Part shown: piece by piece, positions 16,515 through 25,093 of the stretch
Numbering within the stretch: position 1 is the first letter of the stretch
Layout of the letters: every line of letters begins with the position of its first letter
NCBI GenBank assembly: GCA_028704415.1
Contig: JAQWFM010000017.1
Coordinates: forward strand, 1 to 36,589
DNA length: 36,589 nucleotides
From: Oscillospiraceae bacterium
GTDB lineage: Bacteria; Bacillota; Clostridia; Saccharofermentanales; Fastidiosipilaceae
Reading direction: 5' to 3'
Made by a program: the position numbers and the translations under genes
Notes under the pieces: generated by a model
The model's input: only the letters and a program-made list of their open reading frames with translations
Told to the model about the DNA's origin: nothing
The model's database searches: none

Positions 16515-16557
16515 AAGTGGCGCCAGTCCTTGTCCGGCTGGTTCCACTCAGCCTGGT

Positions 16558-17502
16558 TTATCGGGGCACCGCTGCCGCAGCGCGTGCGCCGTAGGCTTGT
16601 TCCAGCGCTGTAATCTGCTCAAACAGCCATTGATTGACCGGGGTGGACACGCCATACTGCTGTCCCAGACGGATGACGGTGCCGGCAAATAATTCCACCT
16701 CCGTTTTGCGCCCTGCTTCCGTATCCTGGCGCAGCGACGGCTGGCCCGCGGGATCCAGCGGCTCCAGCACCTTAAGCCAGGCTTGCAGATCCGCTTCCGT
16801 CAGGCTGACCCCGGCGTGAGGCGCCAGCGCCATGACTTCCCGCATAGCCGCAATCATCGTATCCCGGGGGCGGCCCGGGTTAAGTACGCCGGCATAGTTA
16901 GTCTTGTAGGCTGCCGTTGTCTGATTAACCCCTACATTGAGCATAAACTTGCCCCACAGGCGCCGGGACATGTCAGGATCCACCAGATAAGGCACCCCGC
17001 AGCGGTCAAACAGCGCCGTCACTGCGGCCAGCCGACCCTGACTCAGGCCCGGTTGCCGTTCGCCCAGGCAAAGCTTGCCGCACTGGGTGTAATGCAGGCG
17101 GTTACCTTGTTTCATGGCGTCCATGCCCTGCGCTACTGTATCCAGCACTTTTTCCCGGCCAAAGCGTTCTGCCAGCTCATCCTCACTGCAGATGCCATTC
17201 AGGAGTGACAGGATGGTGGTGTCAGGGCCAATTTCACCGGCCGCCAGCGCCATAGCCGCGGGCAGCTGCTGATATTTGACTGCAAAAATCAGCAGGTCGG
17301 CAGGTTTTTGTGCCTGACCGGGACTGACATAGGTCAGGTCCAGCCGCTGCCCATTTTGATAGACCCCGGCCTGGCGGTAGCGGCGGCAGCGGTCCTCATC
17401 TGCCAGGATTTGCAGCTGTCCCGGCGCCAAATGCGGCGCCAGCAAACTCGCGTAAAGGCCGCCCAAGGCGCCCAGGCCAACAATATCTATGGTTTTTATC
17501 AT
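16558..17502 (-). CDS. 2-dehydropantoate 2-reductase family protein
   Basis: 314 residues with GGGGG before ATG at 17502. The N-terminal Rossmann motif GLGALGG (residues 9-15) binds NADPH, and LWGKFMLNVGVNQTTA carries the Lys expected for catalysis in PanE/ApbA enzymes. The C-terminal all-helical domain (about 180-310) is complete. PanE reduces ketopantoate to pantoate for coenzyme A synthesis, but this family includes enzymes acting on other 2-ketoacids and no other pantothenate gene is nearby, so the substrate is not certain. Transcribed away from the phosphatase gene. Confidence 0.82.
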   Translation of the reverse strand: MIKTIDIVGLGALGGLYASLLAPHLAPGQLQILADEDRCRRYRQAGVYQNGQRLDLTYVSPGQAQKPADLLIFAVKYQQLPAAMALAAGEIGPDTTILSLLNGICSEDELAERFGREKVLDTVAQGMDAMKQGNRLHYTQCGKLCLGERQPGLSQGRLAAVTALFDRCGVPYLVDPDMSRRLWGKFMLNVGVNQTTAAYKTNYAGVLNPGRPRDTMIAAMREVMALAPHAGVSLTEADLQAWLKVLEPLDPAGQPSLRQDTEAGRKTEVELFAGTVIRLGQQYGVSTPVNQWLFEQITALEQAYGARAAAAVPR

Positions 17503-17628
17503 CAGATCCCCCTTTATGATCGATCCTATGCTCCCTGCCGTCGAATATAGCGGCGCCGGTCAACAGTTTTTTCAGTCCCTGGTGTTGAGGCTGCGGTACC
17601 AGCGCCTGGCCAGGTTTATATGTAGCTG

Positions 17629-17637
17629 ATTATAGCA
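17629..17637 (-). promoter_or_regulatory. Extended -10 promoter of the reductase gene
   Basis: TGC-TATAAT on the minus strand, about 127 nt before the start codon. No good -35, as often with extended -10 promoters. Confidence 0.45.
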
Positions 17638-17731
17638 AGCCGCGCCTGGCCGTGGCCAGCGCCTGGCTTGTGGCCAGCGCCACGCAGCCTGCCGGACACT
17701 GGTCGCGGTGCTTTCCCCGCCGCGGCCAGCG

Positions 17732-17740
17732 TGCTATAGT
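17732..17740 (+). promoter_or_regulatory. Extended -10 promoter of the histidine phosphatase gene
   Basis: TGC-TATAGT on the plus strand. Transcription would begin around 17747, placing the 17751 hairpin at the very 5' end of the mRNA. Confidence 0.5.
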
Positions 17741-17750
17741 CTTAATATTG

Positions 17751-17782
17751 CAGCCTGAGCCTGCCCCCAAAGGCTGAGGCTG
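17751..17782 (+). other. 5'-terminal hairpin in the phosphatase leader
   Basis: CAGCCTGAGCCT and AGGCTGAGGCTG pair over 12 positions with one mismatch around an 8-nt loop (GCCCCCAA). Followed by no T run, so not a terminator. It may protect the transcript's 5' end or regulate translation. Confidence 0.6.
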
Positions 17783-17828
17783 CTAAGTGCCCCGCGGCCA
17801 GGCTGGCAAGATGAGGAGGAACGTTCGT

Positions 17829-18599
17829 TTGAGATTATTGATTATTCGTCACGGAGATCCAGACTATCAGCACGATGCGCTGACCGAGCTGGGCCAAAAA
17901 GAAGCGCAGCTGCTGGCCCATTACCTGAGCCACCGCCTGCCGCCCCCCCGCCGTTTGTTTGCGTCACCGCTGGGCCGGGCCTGGGAGACCGCGTCCTATA
18001 CGGCCAGAGCGCTAAATCAAGAAGTAACCTTGCTGCCCTGGATTGAAGAAGCTGGCGTTCTGCAGTACCGCTATGCGCCGGCACAAAGCCAGGCCGAAGC
18101 AGATCAGGACGCGGCGGCGGCTTCTCCGCGCCTGCACCCCCTGGGGCCGTCGGTCATAGCCTGGGACATTCCCGCCCGGGATCTGGACCGGCTGGAAACG
18201 CTAGGCAACCAATGGTACCGGGATCCCTGCCTGGTCCATCCGGCCGCGGAAATTTACCTGGAGCGCCTGCAAAAGGGGCTGCGTTCATTTATGGACGGGT
18301 TTGGAATTAAACCTGCCCCGGGGAACCGCTGGTCCTGTCATGAGCCCTTGCCGCAGGGTGATGTGGCTATTTTTTGTCACCTGGGTTCCGGTCTGCTGCT
18401 GATATCTGCCCTGACCGGTCTGCCGGCGCCGCTGCTCTGGAAGCGGGTCTGGCTGGCGCCTTCCAGTATCAGCAGCCTGCTGCTCGAGCAGCAGGAAGAC
18501 AGCCGGGTTAACGTCAGGATCACCCAGTTGGGGGCGACGCCGCACCTGCCGGCCGAGCTGGAAAACAATCACAGCGGCCTGCAGTATAATCCGCAGTAA
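17829..18599 (+). CDS. Histidine phosphatase family protein
   Basis: Likely starts at TTG 17829, eight nt after GAGGAGGA, giving 256 residues beginning MRLLIIRHGDPDY; upstream GTG and ATG codons lie before or in the ribosome site. The phosphoglycerate-mutase-like signature LIIRHGDPDY supplies the catalytic His, with a supporting Arg in SPLGRAWETA and a second His in FCHLGSG. Length is somewhat above the usual 200-220 residues because of an insert around 90-150. Probably dephosphorylates a small molecule. It is followed 40 nt later by a metallophosphoesterase gene in the same direction. Confidence 0.85.
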   Translation: MRLLIIRHGDPDYQHDALTELGQKEAQLLAHYLSHRLPPPRRLFASPLGRAWETASYTARALNQEVTLLPWIEEAGVLQYRYAPAQSQAEADQDAAAASPRLHPLGPSVIAWDIPARDLDRLETLGNQWYRDPCLVHPAAEIYLERLQKGLRSFMDGFGIKPAPGNRWSCHEPLPQGDVAIFCHLGSGLLLISALTGLPAPLLWKRVWLAPSSISSLLLEQQEDSRVNVRITQLGATPHLPAELENNHSGLQYNPQ

Positions 18600-18639
18600 G
18601 ACAAAGCCGCAAGCCAGATATGAAAGGCGGGCCCCTGCC

Positions 18640-19443
18640 ATGCTGAATTTTGCTTTAATCGCAGACACCCACTATGCGCCGCGGACAGAAGAGAACAACC
18701 GCTTTTACAACCGTTCGCTGGACAAAATTAATGCCTGCCTGCCGCTGCTGCAACGGTCTGCGCCTGCCTTTTTGATGCATATGGGAGACGTGGTGGATGT
18801 GCCGCATGATCCGGTGGGGGCGCTGAACTGTGCCCAGCAAATCTGGAGTGCCTTGCAGCTGCTGCAAGTGCCGGTCTGGCTGACCGCCGGTAATCACGAT
18901 ATTGATTCCCTGGATCAAAGCAGCTGGCTGCACCTGACTGGTGCGCCGGGCCAGCGGGGGCCGGGTTTATGCTATGCCTGGACCCAGGACGGACACCGCT
19001 TAATTGTGCTGGACTGCCTGAGTCAGCCTGACGGCCGCCCCTATACACCAGGTACCATGCGTTGGAAAGCGCTTTGGGTAAGCCCACCCGCGCTGTCCTG
19101 GCTGGCCCAAGAGCTGGCTGCCCATCAGACTCAGCCGGTCATCCTGTTTTGTCACGCCTTACTGGACGATCTAGACAGCCCCTATGTCGTCTGCAATGCA
19201 GCTGAGGTACGGCATTTATTGCTGCCCTATGCTAATATTGTGGCAGTTTTTCAGGGGCACAAACATGATGGGCAGATTTCATTTATCCATGGTCTGCCGT
19301 TCCTGACCGTACCCGCTATGGTAGAAACGCCGGAGCGCGTCACCTGCTGGCAGGCCTGTTCTGACGGGCGGCGGCTGACCGTGCGCCGCTATACCCTCAG
19401 CGGGCACCGCACGCTGCAAAGCGATCTGACCGTGCTTAACTGA
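18640..19443 (+). CDS. Calcineurin-like metallophosphoesterase
   Basis: 267 residues. All five metal-binding blocks are visible: DTH (9-11), HMGDVVD (about 47-53), AGNHD (about 85-89), FCHALLDD (about 168) and GHKHDG (about 205). The class III nucleotidyl cyclase phosphodiesterase/CpdA-like branch is the closest match by eye, suggesting hydrolysis of a phosphodiester such as cAMP or a phospholipid head group, but the substrate cannot be fixed. No signal peptide, hence cytoplasmic. Same direction as the histidine phosphatase and DUF488 genes, spacing about 40 nt on each side. Confidence 0.88.
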   Translation: MLNFALIADTHYAPRTEENNRFYNRSLDKINACLPLLQRSAPAFLMHMGDVVDVPHDPVGALNCAQQIWSALQLLQVPVWLTAGNHDIDSLDQSSWLHLTGAPGQRGPGLCYAWTQDGHRLIVLDCLSQPDGRPYTPGTMRWKALWVSPPALSWLAQELAAHQTQPVILFCHALLDDLDSPYVVCNAAEVRHLLLPYANIVAVFQGHKHDGQISFIHGLPFLTVPAMVETPERVTCWQACSDGRRLTVRRYTLSGHRTLQSDLTVLN

Positions 19444-19483
19444 AAGCGGCTTGCCTTGATTATGTAAGCTTTAGGAGGGTATG

Positions 19484-19924
19484 ATGCAGTCTATTTTTGC
19501 CATCAGTGCTTATCAAACCAGCGCGGAAGCTTTTTTTACCGCTATTAAGGAAGCCCAGGCAGACCTGGTGCTGGACGTGCGCCTGCATAATGAGTCCCAG
19601 CTGGCCGGTTTCAGCAAACGGCGCGACTTAGCCTGGCTGGTCCCGGCCCTGTGTCAGGCCGATTATGTCTGCGACCGTTTTTTTGCGCCGGAGCCTGGCC
19701 TGCTGTCCCGCTATATCAAGCGGGAATTGTCCTGGGAAAGCTATGCCGGCGCTTACCGCAATCAGATGCAGGCGGCCGATGTGACCGCCTATTTCATCCA
19801 GCATTACGGACGCTATCAGCGGATCTGCCTGATTGGCACCGCCACTAAAAAACGCCGGTCGCACACGGAGGTGCTGCAGGAACTACTGACCCCCCTGCTG
19901 GAGGCGCCCCAGGCGGACCGCTGA
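19484..19924 (+). CDS. DUF488 family protein lacking the Cys motif
   Basis: About 146 residues. AGGAGGG lies only one or two nt before an ATG at 19481 but five nt before the next ATG at 19484, which is preferred. The N-terminus (LDVRLHNESQLAGFSKRRDLAWL) matches the DUF488 pattern in which a D-V-R element is followed by substrate-facing residues. Most relatives carry a CxxCE...CHR segment near the C-terminus; here the same position reads ICLIGTATKKRRSH, with the cysteines and the CHR triad missing apart from one Cys. Function unknown. Confidence 0.75.
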   Translation: MQSIFAISAYQTSAEAFFTAIKEAQADLVLDVRLHNESQLAGFSKRRDLAWLVPALCQADYVCDRFFAPEPGLLSRYIKRELSWESYAGAYRNQMQAADVTAYFIQHYGRYQRICLIGTATKKRRSHTEVLQELLTPLLEAPQADR

Positions 19925-19983
19925 GCGTCGGCCTGCCGCCGCCCCGGAGGCGCCGGTTCATCTGCGTGCCCCCGGCTCAGCGC

Positions 19984-21429
19984 TTAGCGCACCGGAGTCT
20001 TAAGCTTTTCCTTTTTGGGTTTAGCTTTGAGCTTAGCCAGTCGCGCTTCATCCTCCGCCCGATTCCGCTCTACCTTAGCCTTAAAGTGGGCTTCATTAGG
20101 ACTGCCCTCCCAAAGGATCCGGGCTTCAGGCGCCCAGTCCGCCGCATAGCGGTCGCATTTGGCGCACAGATGCTCCGCACTTTCAGGCGATTGCAGATCC
20201 GTGGACTTAGCATGGGTTTTAGCTACAATCTCCCGCAAATACTGTGGGTTTTCCAACATGGGGCAAGGCCGTAACATATTATCATTAAACGGCTGGCCAT
20301 CATGGTAAGCCATAAAGAGCGGCGAACGCAGCGCATCCAGCAGACTCTTTTCCCGGATATTGGAATCACTGTAATGAATGAACACGCAGGGATCTATGTC
20401 TCCGTTAGCGTTTATATGCAGGTAGCGCCGGCCGCCGGCAATACAGCCCTCCACAAATTCGCCGTCATTTTGGAAATCAATGGCAAACATCGGCTTGCGG
20501 CTGCGAAAGTCCCGCAGGCGGTGGATCATCGCTTTGCGCTGCTCCGGAGTGGGCAGCAAATCAACCGAGGCATCATTGCCGACGGGCATATAGTGGAAGT
20601 ACCAGACAAAAAGGCTGCCCAGTTCAATCATGTGATCAAAGAAAGGCTCCGACGTGATGGATTCAAAGTTAGGCCGGGTATAACAGCAGGAGATGCCAAA
20701 CGGCAGATGCTTTTGCTTCAGCAGGCCCATGGCATGGGTTGCCTTGCCATATGTGCCCTGGCCGCGGCGGTTATCCGTCGCTTCTTCAAAGCCTTCAATT
20801 GAAATAGCCGGAATAAAGTTTTTGACCCTCAGCATATCTGCCACAAAGGCTTCATCAATCAGCGTGCCGTTGGTAAAGCTCAGGAACTCACAGTCCGGAT
20901 GTTTCTCACACAGCGCAATCAGGTCTTTTTTGCGCACCAGTGGTTCACCACCAGTATAAATATAAAAATATACGCCCAGTTCCTTGCCTTGATTGATGAT
21001 ATCGTCAATTTCATCAAAGGTCAGGTTGAGTTTGTTGCCGTACTCAGCGGCCCAGCAGCCAGTGCAGTGCAGATTGCAGGCGGAAGTCGGATCCAGCAGG
21101 ATCGCCCAGGGGACATTGCAATGATAGGTATCCCGGTAGTATTGCTGCTTTTCCCACCCCTCCAGGTTAGCGTGAACAATAAAGTTCACCACAAACGTCT
21201 TCAAGGTTTCCTTATCAATACTGCAAGCGGTTTTATAAATAAATTCATGATAGGGGTTGTCCTTATCATAAACCGCCTTGCGAACAACCGCGCGCTGGGT
21301 TTCAAAGCTTCCGTTAGCCAGCCGGTCAACCCAGGTCATCAGACGCGGGATATTTTTTTCAGGATTGCTGGTGATAGAGTCTACCACGCGGCGCACCCCA
21401 AACTCTGCTACAGAACTGCTAATCTTCAT
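19984..21429 (-). CDS. Radical SAM protein with SPASM-like C-terminus
   Basis: 481 residues. The radical SAM cluster motif CNLHCTGC gives Cys118, Cys122 and Cys125, followed by YTGGEPLVRK. An N-terminal helical extension of about 100 residues precedes the barrel. The C-terminal third has further Cys groups (VEGCIAGG, DPCVFIHYSD, RPCPMLE, HLCAKC), as expected for an auxiliary iron-sulphur cluster of SPASM/MoaA-like enzymes, and ends in a Lys-rich tail (KLKAKPKKEKLK). Such enzymes modify peptides or make cofactors; no precursor peptide gene or peptide exporter is seen next to it. It stands alone between convergent DUF488 and divergent aldo/keto reductase genes. Reaction unknown. Confidence 0.85.
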   Translation of the reverse strand: MKISSSVAEFGVRRVVDSITSNPEKNIPRLMTWVDRLANGSFETQRAVVRKAVYDKDNPYHEFIYKTACSIDKETLKTFVVNFIVHANLEGWEKQQYYRDTYHCNVPWAILLDPTSACNLHCTGCWAAEYGNKLNLTFDEIDDIINQGKELGVYFYIYTGGEPLVRKKDLIALCEKHPDCEFLSFTNGTLIDEAFVADMLRVKNFIPAISIEGFEEATDNRRGQGTYGKATHAMGLLKQKHLPFGISCCYTRPNFESITSEPFFDHMIELGSLFVWYFHYMPVGNDASVDLLPTPEQRKAMIHRLRDFRSRKPMFAIDFQNDGEFVEGCIAGGRRYLHINANGDIDPCVFIHYSDSNIREKSLLDALRSPLFMAYHDGQPFNDNMLRPCPMLENPQYLREIVAKTHAKSTDLQSPESAEHLCAKCDRYAADWAPEARILWEGSPNEAHFKAKVERNRAEDEARLAKLKAKPKKEKLKTPVR

Positions 21430-21713
21430 ATACGACCTCTTTCATGACCTGATTCACGGAGCGGCAAGACCTGCGGGGCAAGTCCAGACTCCGCGGTGCG
21501 GATCTCAGTCTTGAGGCTATTATATACAGCTTTTAGCGCAAATCTTTTAGCCAATCACCTGAAAATGTGCAAACACTTGGCGTAACTAAAGGTGAACAGA
21601 CCGCAGGTGACAGCAAAAATCAGACAGTTCGGGCTATAGTAGTCATATAGGTCCTGCCTTGAACGCAGTCTGATGACTGCCGTTTGAGGCCAGCATGACA
21701 GGAGGTTTCAGCC

Positions 21714-22556
21714 ATGCATACAGCCATCCCGCAACTACAACTGCCCGGAGGCAACAGCTTGCCCGCCATAGGCTTGGGTACCTATACACTCAATGGTCAA
21801 GCCGGCGCTCAAGCCATTGCCCAGGCGATTAAGTTAGGCTACAGACTGATTGACAGCGCCTTTAATTATGAAAATGAAGGCGCGACCGGTGCAGGTATCC
21901 GCCTCAGCGGGGTCCCACGGGACCTGCTGCAGATTACGTCAAAATTGCCCGGACGGCATCAGCGCTATGCGGAGGCGCTGGCCACAATTGAGGAGTCGCT
22001 TTACCGGGCAGGGCTAGACTATTATGATCTGTACTTGATTCACTGGCCAAATCCCAAGCGGGAGCTTTACCCGGAAGCCTGGGCAGCCTTGCTGGAAGCC
22101 AGACGTCGCGGGCTGGTCCGTGTGCCGGGAGTCTGCAACTTTTTGCCGGAGCATTTGGAGCGCCTGCAGCAGGAAACGGGCGAATTGCCGGCCGTCAACC
22201 AGATCGAGCTGCATCCCTTCTTTAACCAGGCCGCGCAGCTGCAGTGGCACCGCGAGCACGGTATCGTGACCGAAGCCTGGAGTCCGCTGGCGCGCTCGGC
22301 CGCGTTGGCGGACAATGCCGCAATCCGTTCCATCGCCCGCACCCATGACAAGGATCCGGCCCAAATTGTATTGCGCTGGCACGTGCAGCGGGGCGTCCTG
22401 CCCATACCTAAGGCCCATTCCCGGGCGCATCAAGAGCTGAATCTGCAGCTATTTGATTTTGAGCTGACGCCGGCGGAAATGGCGTTGATTGACCGGCAGT
22501 CCCGTCCCGATGGCCGCTTAAGAGGTCAGGATCCGGCCACCTATGAGGAGTTTTGA
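21714..22556 (+). CDS. Aldo/keto reductase
   Basis: 280 residues with AGGAGG before ATG at 21714. The catalytic tetrad is complete: Asp47 and Tyr52 (RLIDSAFNYENE), Lys77 (TSKLPGR) and His110 (YLIHWPNP). The NADPH-binding end has IPKAHSRAHQELN. It is shorter than AKR1-type animal enzymes and fits the bacterial AKR5-like group (2,5-diketogluconate reductase or glyoxal/methylglyoxal reductase type). The normal GVSNF motif reads GVCNF, a small change next to the active site. Substrate unknown. Upstream TATAGT at 21635 is a possible -10. Cytoplasmic. Confidence 0.9.
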   Translation: MHTAIPQLQLPGGNSLPAIGLGTYTLNGQAGAQAIAQAIKLGYRLIDSAFNYENEGATGAGIRLSGVPRDLLQITSKLPGRHQRYAEALATIEESLYRAGLDYYDLYLIHWPNPKRELYPEAWAALLEARRRGLVRVPGVCNFLPEHLERLQQETGELPAVNQIELHPFFNQAAQLQWHREHGIVTEAWSPLARSAALADNAAIRSIARTHDKDPAQIVLRWHVQRGVLPIPKAHSRAHQELNLQLFDFELTPAEMALIDRQSRPDGRLRGQDPATYEEF

Positions 22557-22582
22557 GGATCGGTTTTACGGCCTGAATAGCC

Positions 22583-22588
22583 TATAAT
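22583..22588 (+). promoter_or_regulatory. Candidate -10 of the metY promoter
   Basis: A perfect TATAAT 30 nt upstream of the metY start codon; the hexamer at the -35 place (TCGGTT) is weak. No SAM riboswitch or T-box was recognised between the aldo/keto reductase gene and metY. Confidence 0.4.
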
Positions 22589-22617
22589 ATAAAAAAACCT
22601 CAGAGGGGGACTAAGTT

Positions 22618-23901
22618 ATGGCAGAATCCAGGCATATTGAGACGCAATGCATCCATGAGGGCTGGCAGCCCAAGAACGGCGAGCCGCGGCAGCTGCCCAT
22701 CTATCAAAGCACAACGTTCAAATACGACAGCAGTGAAGAGATGGGCCGCCTGTTTGATTTAGAGGCATCCGGTTATTTTTACACCCGCCTGCAAAATCCC
22801 ACCAATGACGCAGTGGCGGCTAAGATCACTGCCATGGAGGGCGGCGTAGCCGGTATGCTGACTGCCTCCGGTCAGGCGGCCAACTTTTTTGCCCTGTTTA
22901 ATATCTGTGAAGCCGGGGATCATTTTATTGCTTCCTCAGCTATTTACGGCGGCACCTATAACCTTTTTGGCGTCACCATGAAAAAGATGGGCATTGACTG
23001 CAGCTTTGTGGATCAAAACCTCTCTGAAGCTGAATTGGAACAGTATTTCCGGCCCAATACCAAAGCCGTTTTTGGCGAAACGATCACCAACCCCACGGTG
23101 TCAGTCCTGGATATTGAAAAATTTGCCCGGCTGGCTCACCGTCATGGCGTCCCCTTGATCATTGACAATACCTTTGCCACCCCGGTAAACTGCCGGCCGT
23201 TTGAATGGGGGGCGGATATTGTCACCCACTCCACCACTAAGTATATGGATGGTCATGGCGTAACCGTAGGCGGCTGCATTGTAGACAGCGGTAACTTTGA
23301 CTGGCTGGCGCATAAAGATAAATTCCCCGGACTGACCCAGCCGGATCCTTCTTATCACGGCTTGGTTTATGCGGAAGCCTTTGGCAAAGGCGCCTATATT
23401 ACCAAGGCTACCGCCCAGCTGATGCGGGACTTTGGCTCTACTCAGGCGCCGCAGAACGCCTTTTATCTGAATCTGGGCTTAGAATCACTCCCGCTGCGGA
23501 TGCAGCGGCACTGCCAGAATGGTCTGGCGGTGGCGACCTTTTTGAGCCAGCAAGAGCAGGTAGCCTGGATTGACTACCCGGATCTGCCAGGTGACCGTTA
23601 CCACGAGCTGGCGCAAAAATATCTGCCGCAAGGCTCCTGCGGTGTTTTGGCCTTTGCGGTCAAAGGCGGGCGGGAAGCGGCGATCCGTTTTATGGACAGC
23701 CTTAAGCTCATCACCATTGTGACCCACGTCGCGGACAGCAAAACCTGCCTGCTGCATCCGGCCAGCCATACTCACCGGCAGCTGACCGATGAGCAGCTGC
23801 GGGAAAGCGGGATTGCGCCGGACCTGATCCGCCTGTCAGTCGGGGTAGAAAACAGCGAAGACCTGATAGCAGATCTGCGCCAGGCTTTGGCGGCGGTCTG
23901 A
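22618..23901 (+). CDS. metY: O-acetylhomoserine sulfhydrylase (MetY type)
   Basis: 427 residues, AGGGGG before ATG at 22618. PLP-dependent Cys/Met metabolism family: N-terminal HIETQCIHEGW and PIYQSTTF, substrate loop YTRLQNPTNDAV, PLP-ring contact TASGQAANF, PLP-aspartate in IIDNTFATP, and Schiff-base Lys in HSTTKYMDGHG near residue 209. The length and the IVDSGNFDW insertion fit MetY rather than the shorter MetB/MetC. It makes homocysteine from O-acetylhomoserine and sulfide in methionine synthesis in the cytoplasm. The following transporter gene starts 4 nt after its stop codon, implying co-translation. Confidence 0.92.
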   Translation: MAESRHIETQCIHEGWQPKNGEPRQLPIYQSTTFKYDSSEEMGRLFDLEASGYFYTRLQNPTNDAVAAKITAMEGGVAGMLTASGQAANFFALFNICEAGDHFIASSAIYGGTYNLFGVTMKKMGIDCSFVDQNLSEAELEQYFRPNTKAVFGETITNPTVSVLDIEKFARLAHRHGVPLIIDNTFATPVNCRPFEWGADIVTHSTTKYMDGHGVTVGGCIVDSGNFDWLAHKDKFPGLTQPDPSYHGLVYAEAFGKGAYITKATAQLMRDFGSTQAPQNAFYLNLGLESLPLRMQRHCQNGLAVATFLSQQEQVAWIDYPDLPGDRYHELAQKYLPQGSCGVLAFAVKGGREAAIRFMDSLKLITIVTHVADSKTCLLHPASHTHRQLTDEQLRESGIAPDLIRLSVGVENSEDLIADLRQALAAV

Positions 23902-23905
23902 GCGT

Positions 23906-25093
23906 ATGTCCAGACCCCGTGCGGCTGGAGCCAAGACGGTCAGCAAGCCACCGGCCGGCTGGCGCCGGTTCCTTAAAAGCCAGGCCGTCTTGCTGAGCTC
24001 AGCCATAGCGGCCTTATTCAGCATGTTGCTGGTGAAGCCGTCGCCGGCTTACGCTCAGTACCTGGATTGGCGCACCCTGATTTTACTTTTTTGTCTGATG
24101 TCGGTGGTGGCCGGGTTCAGGGCGGAACGCCGCTTTGACGCCTTAGGGCATTGGCTGGTTGGCCGCATTCATAATAGCCGGCAGTTAGCCTTGATCCTGA
24201 TGCTTTTGTGCTTTTTTTCAGCCATGTTTATCACCAATGATGTCAGCCTGATCACCTTTGTCCCCTTCACCATCCTGCTCTTTGGTGAGCTGGGCTGGCA
24301 GCGGGAGCTGATTTACACGGTGGTACTGGAAACGGTGGCGGCCAATCTGGGCAGTCTGCTGATGCCGGTGGGGAATCCGCAGAATCTTTACTTATACTCC
24401 CATTATCAAATGACGCCGGGATTGTTTTTTTATTACACGATCCCCCTGAGTCTGGCCGGTCTGCTGCTGTGTCTGGCCGCAGCCAGCCTGGCGCCAGGGC
24501 GGCCACTGACCCTGGCGATCCCAGATCCGGCCGCGCGGCCCCAGGCTACCGGCGACAGCGCGGCACCTAAAGCTGTACCCTGGCGCAGCTACCTCTATCT
24601 GGGTTTGTTTATCGCTTGTCTGCTGACGGTCTTCCGACTGCTGGATGAGCGGATGCTTTTAGGGCTGGTCGTCCTGGGCCTGCTGGCCGCTGACCGACGC
24701 CTGTTCAAAGCAGTGGATTACGGGCTGCTGCTGACCTTTGTCTGTTTTTTTGTCGTTTCCGGCAATCTGGCCCAGGTCCCGGCGCTTCAACAGTTACTGG
24801 CTTCCTGGCTGCAAGCGCATGAATTTGCCACGGCAGTGCTGCTGAGCCAGGTGATCAGCAATGTCCCGGCGGCGGTGCTTTTGTCTGGCTTTACCAGCCG
24901 TCCCGGGCCCTTACTGGCCGGAACCAATGTGGGCGGGCTGGGCACCTTGATTGCCTCCCTGGCTAGTCTCATTAGTTTTCGCTTTTATACCGCGATGCCA
25001 GGCGCCAGGCCCGGACGCTACCTGCGGGTTTTCACCTTGCTGAATCTGGCCTTGCTGCTGCCCCTGGCGCTGCTGGGTTTCTGGCTGCATTAA
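23906..25093 (+). CDS. SLC13/ArsB-like anion permease
   Basis: 395-residue polytopic membrane protein of the ion transporter superfamily. Two inverted repeats are visible: the first with FITNDVSLITFVPF and MPVGNPQNLYLY, the second with QVISNVPAAVLLSGF and GTNVGGLGTLIASLASLISF. These paired re-entrant motifs are characteristic of SLC13/CitM/ArsB/NhaD carriers. The first 25 residues are basic and cytoplasmic. It overlaps no gene but begins 4 nt after metY, so the transported anion may be a sulfur compound or a methionine-pathway acid; this is an inference from context. It is shorter than typical SLC13 transporters (450-500 residues). Confidence 0.85.
   Translation: MSRPRAAGAKTVSKPPAGWRRFLKSQAVLLSSAIAALFSMLLVKPSPAYAQYLDWRTLILLFCLMSVVAGFRAERRFDALGHWLVGRIHNSRQLALILMLLCFFSAMFITNDVSLITFVPFTILLFGELGWQRELIYTVVLETVAANLGSLLMPVGNPQNLYLYSHYQMTPGLFFYYTIPLSLAGLLLCLAAASLAPGRPLTLAIPDPAARPQATGDSAAPKAVPWRSYLYLGLFIACLLTVFRLLDERMLLGLVVLGLLAADRRLFKAVDYGLLLTFVCFFVVSGNLAQVPALQQLLASWLQAHEFATAVLLSQVISNVPAAVLLSGFTSRPGPLLAGTNVGGLGTLIASLASLISFRFYTAMPGARPGRYLRVFTLLNLALLLPLALLGFWLH

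Larger units (their letters stand above)
17503..17828. other. Divergent intergenic region with GGCCAGCGCC repeats
   Basis: Carries two outward-facing extended -10 promoters. Between and around them CCAGCGCCTGGC occurs at 17599-17610 and again at 17656-17667, with partial copies at about 17674 and 17725. Each is itself partly palindromic, so this stretch can form several alternative hairpins. No gene seen. Confidence 0.6.

Noticed and set aside
22557-22617. SAM riboswitch or T-box ahead of metY
   Set aside because: The gap is only 61 nt, too short for either element, and shows only a -10 and a ribosome site.
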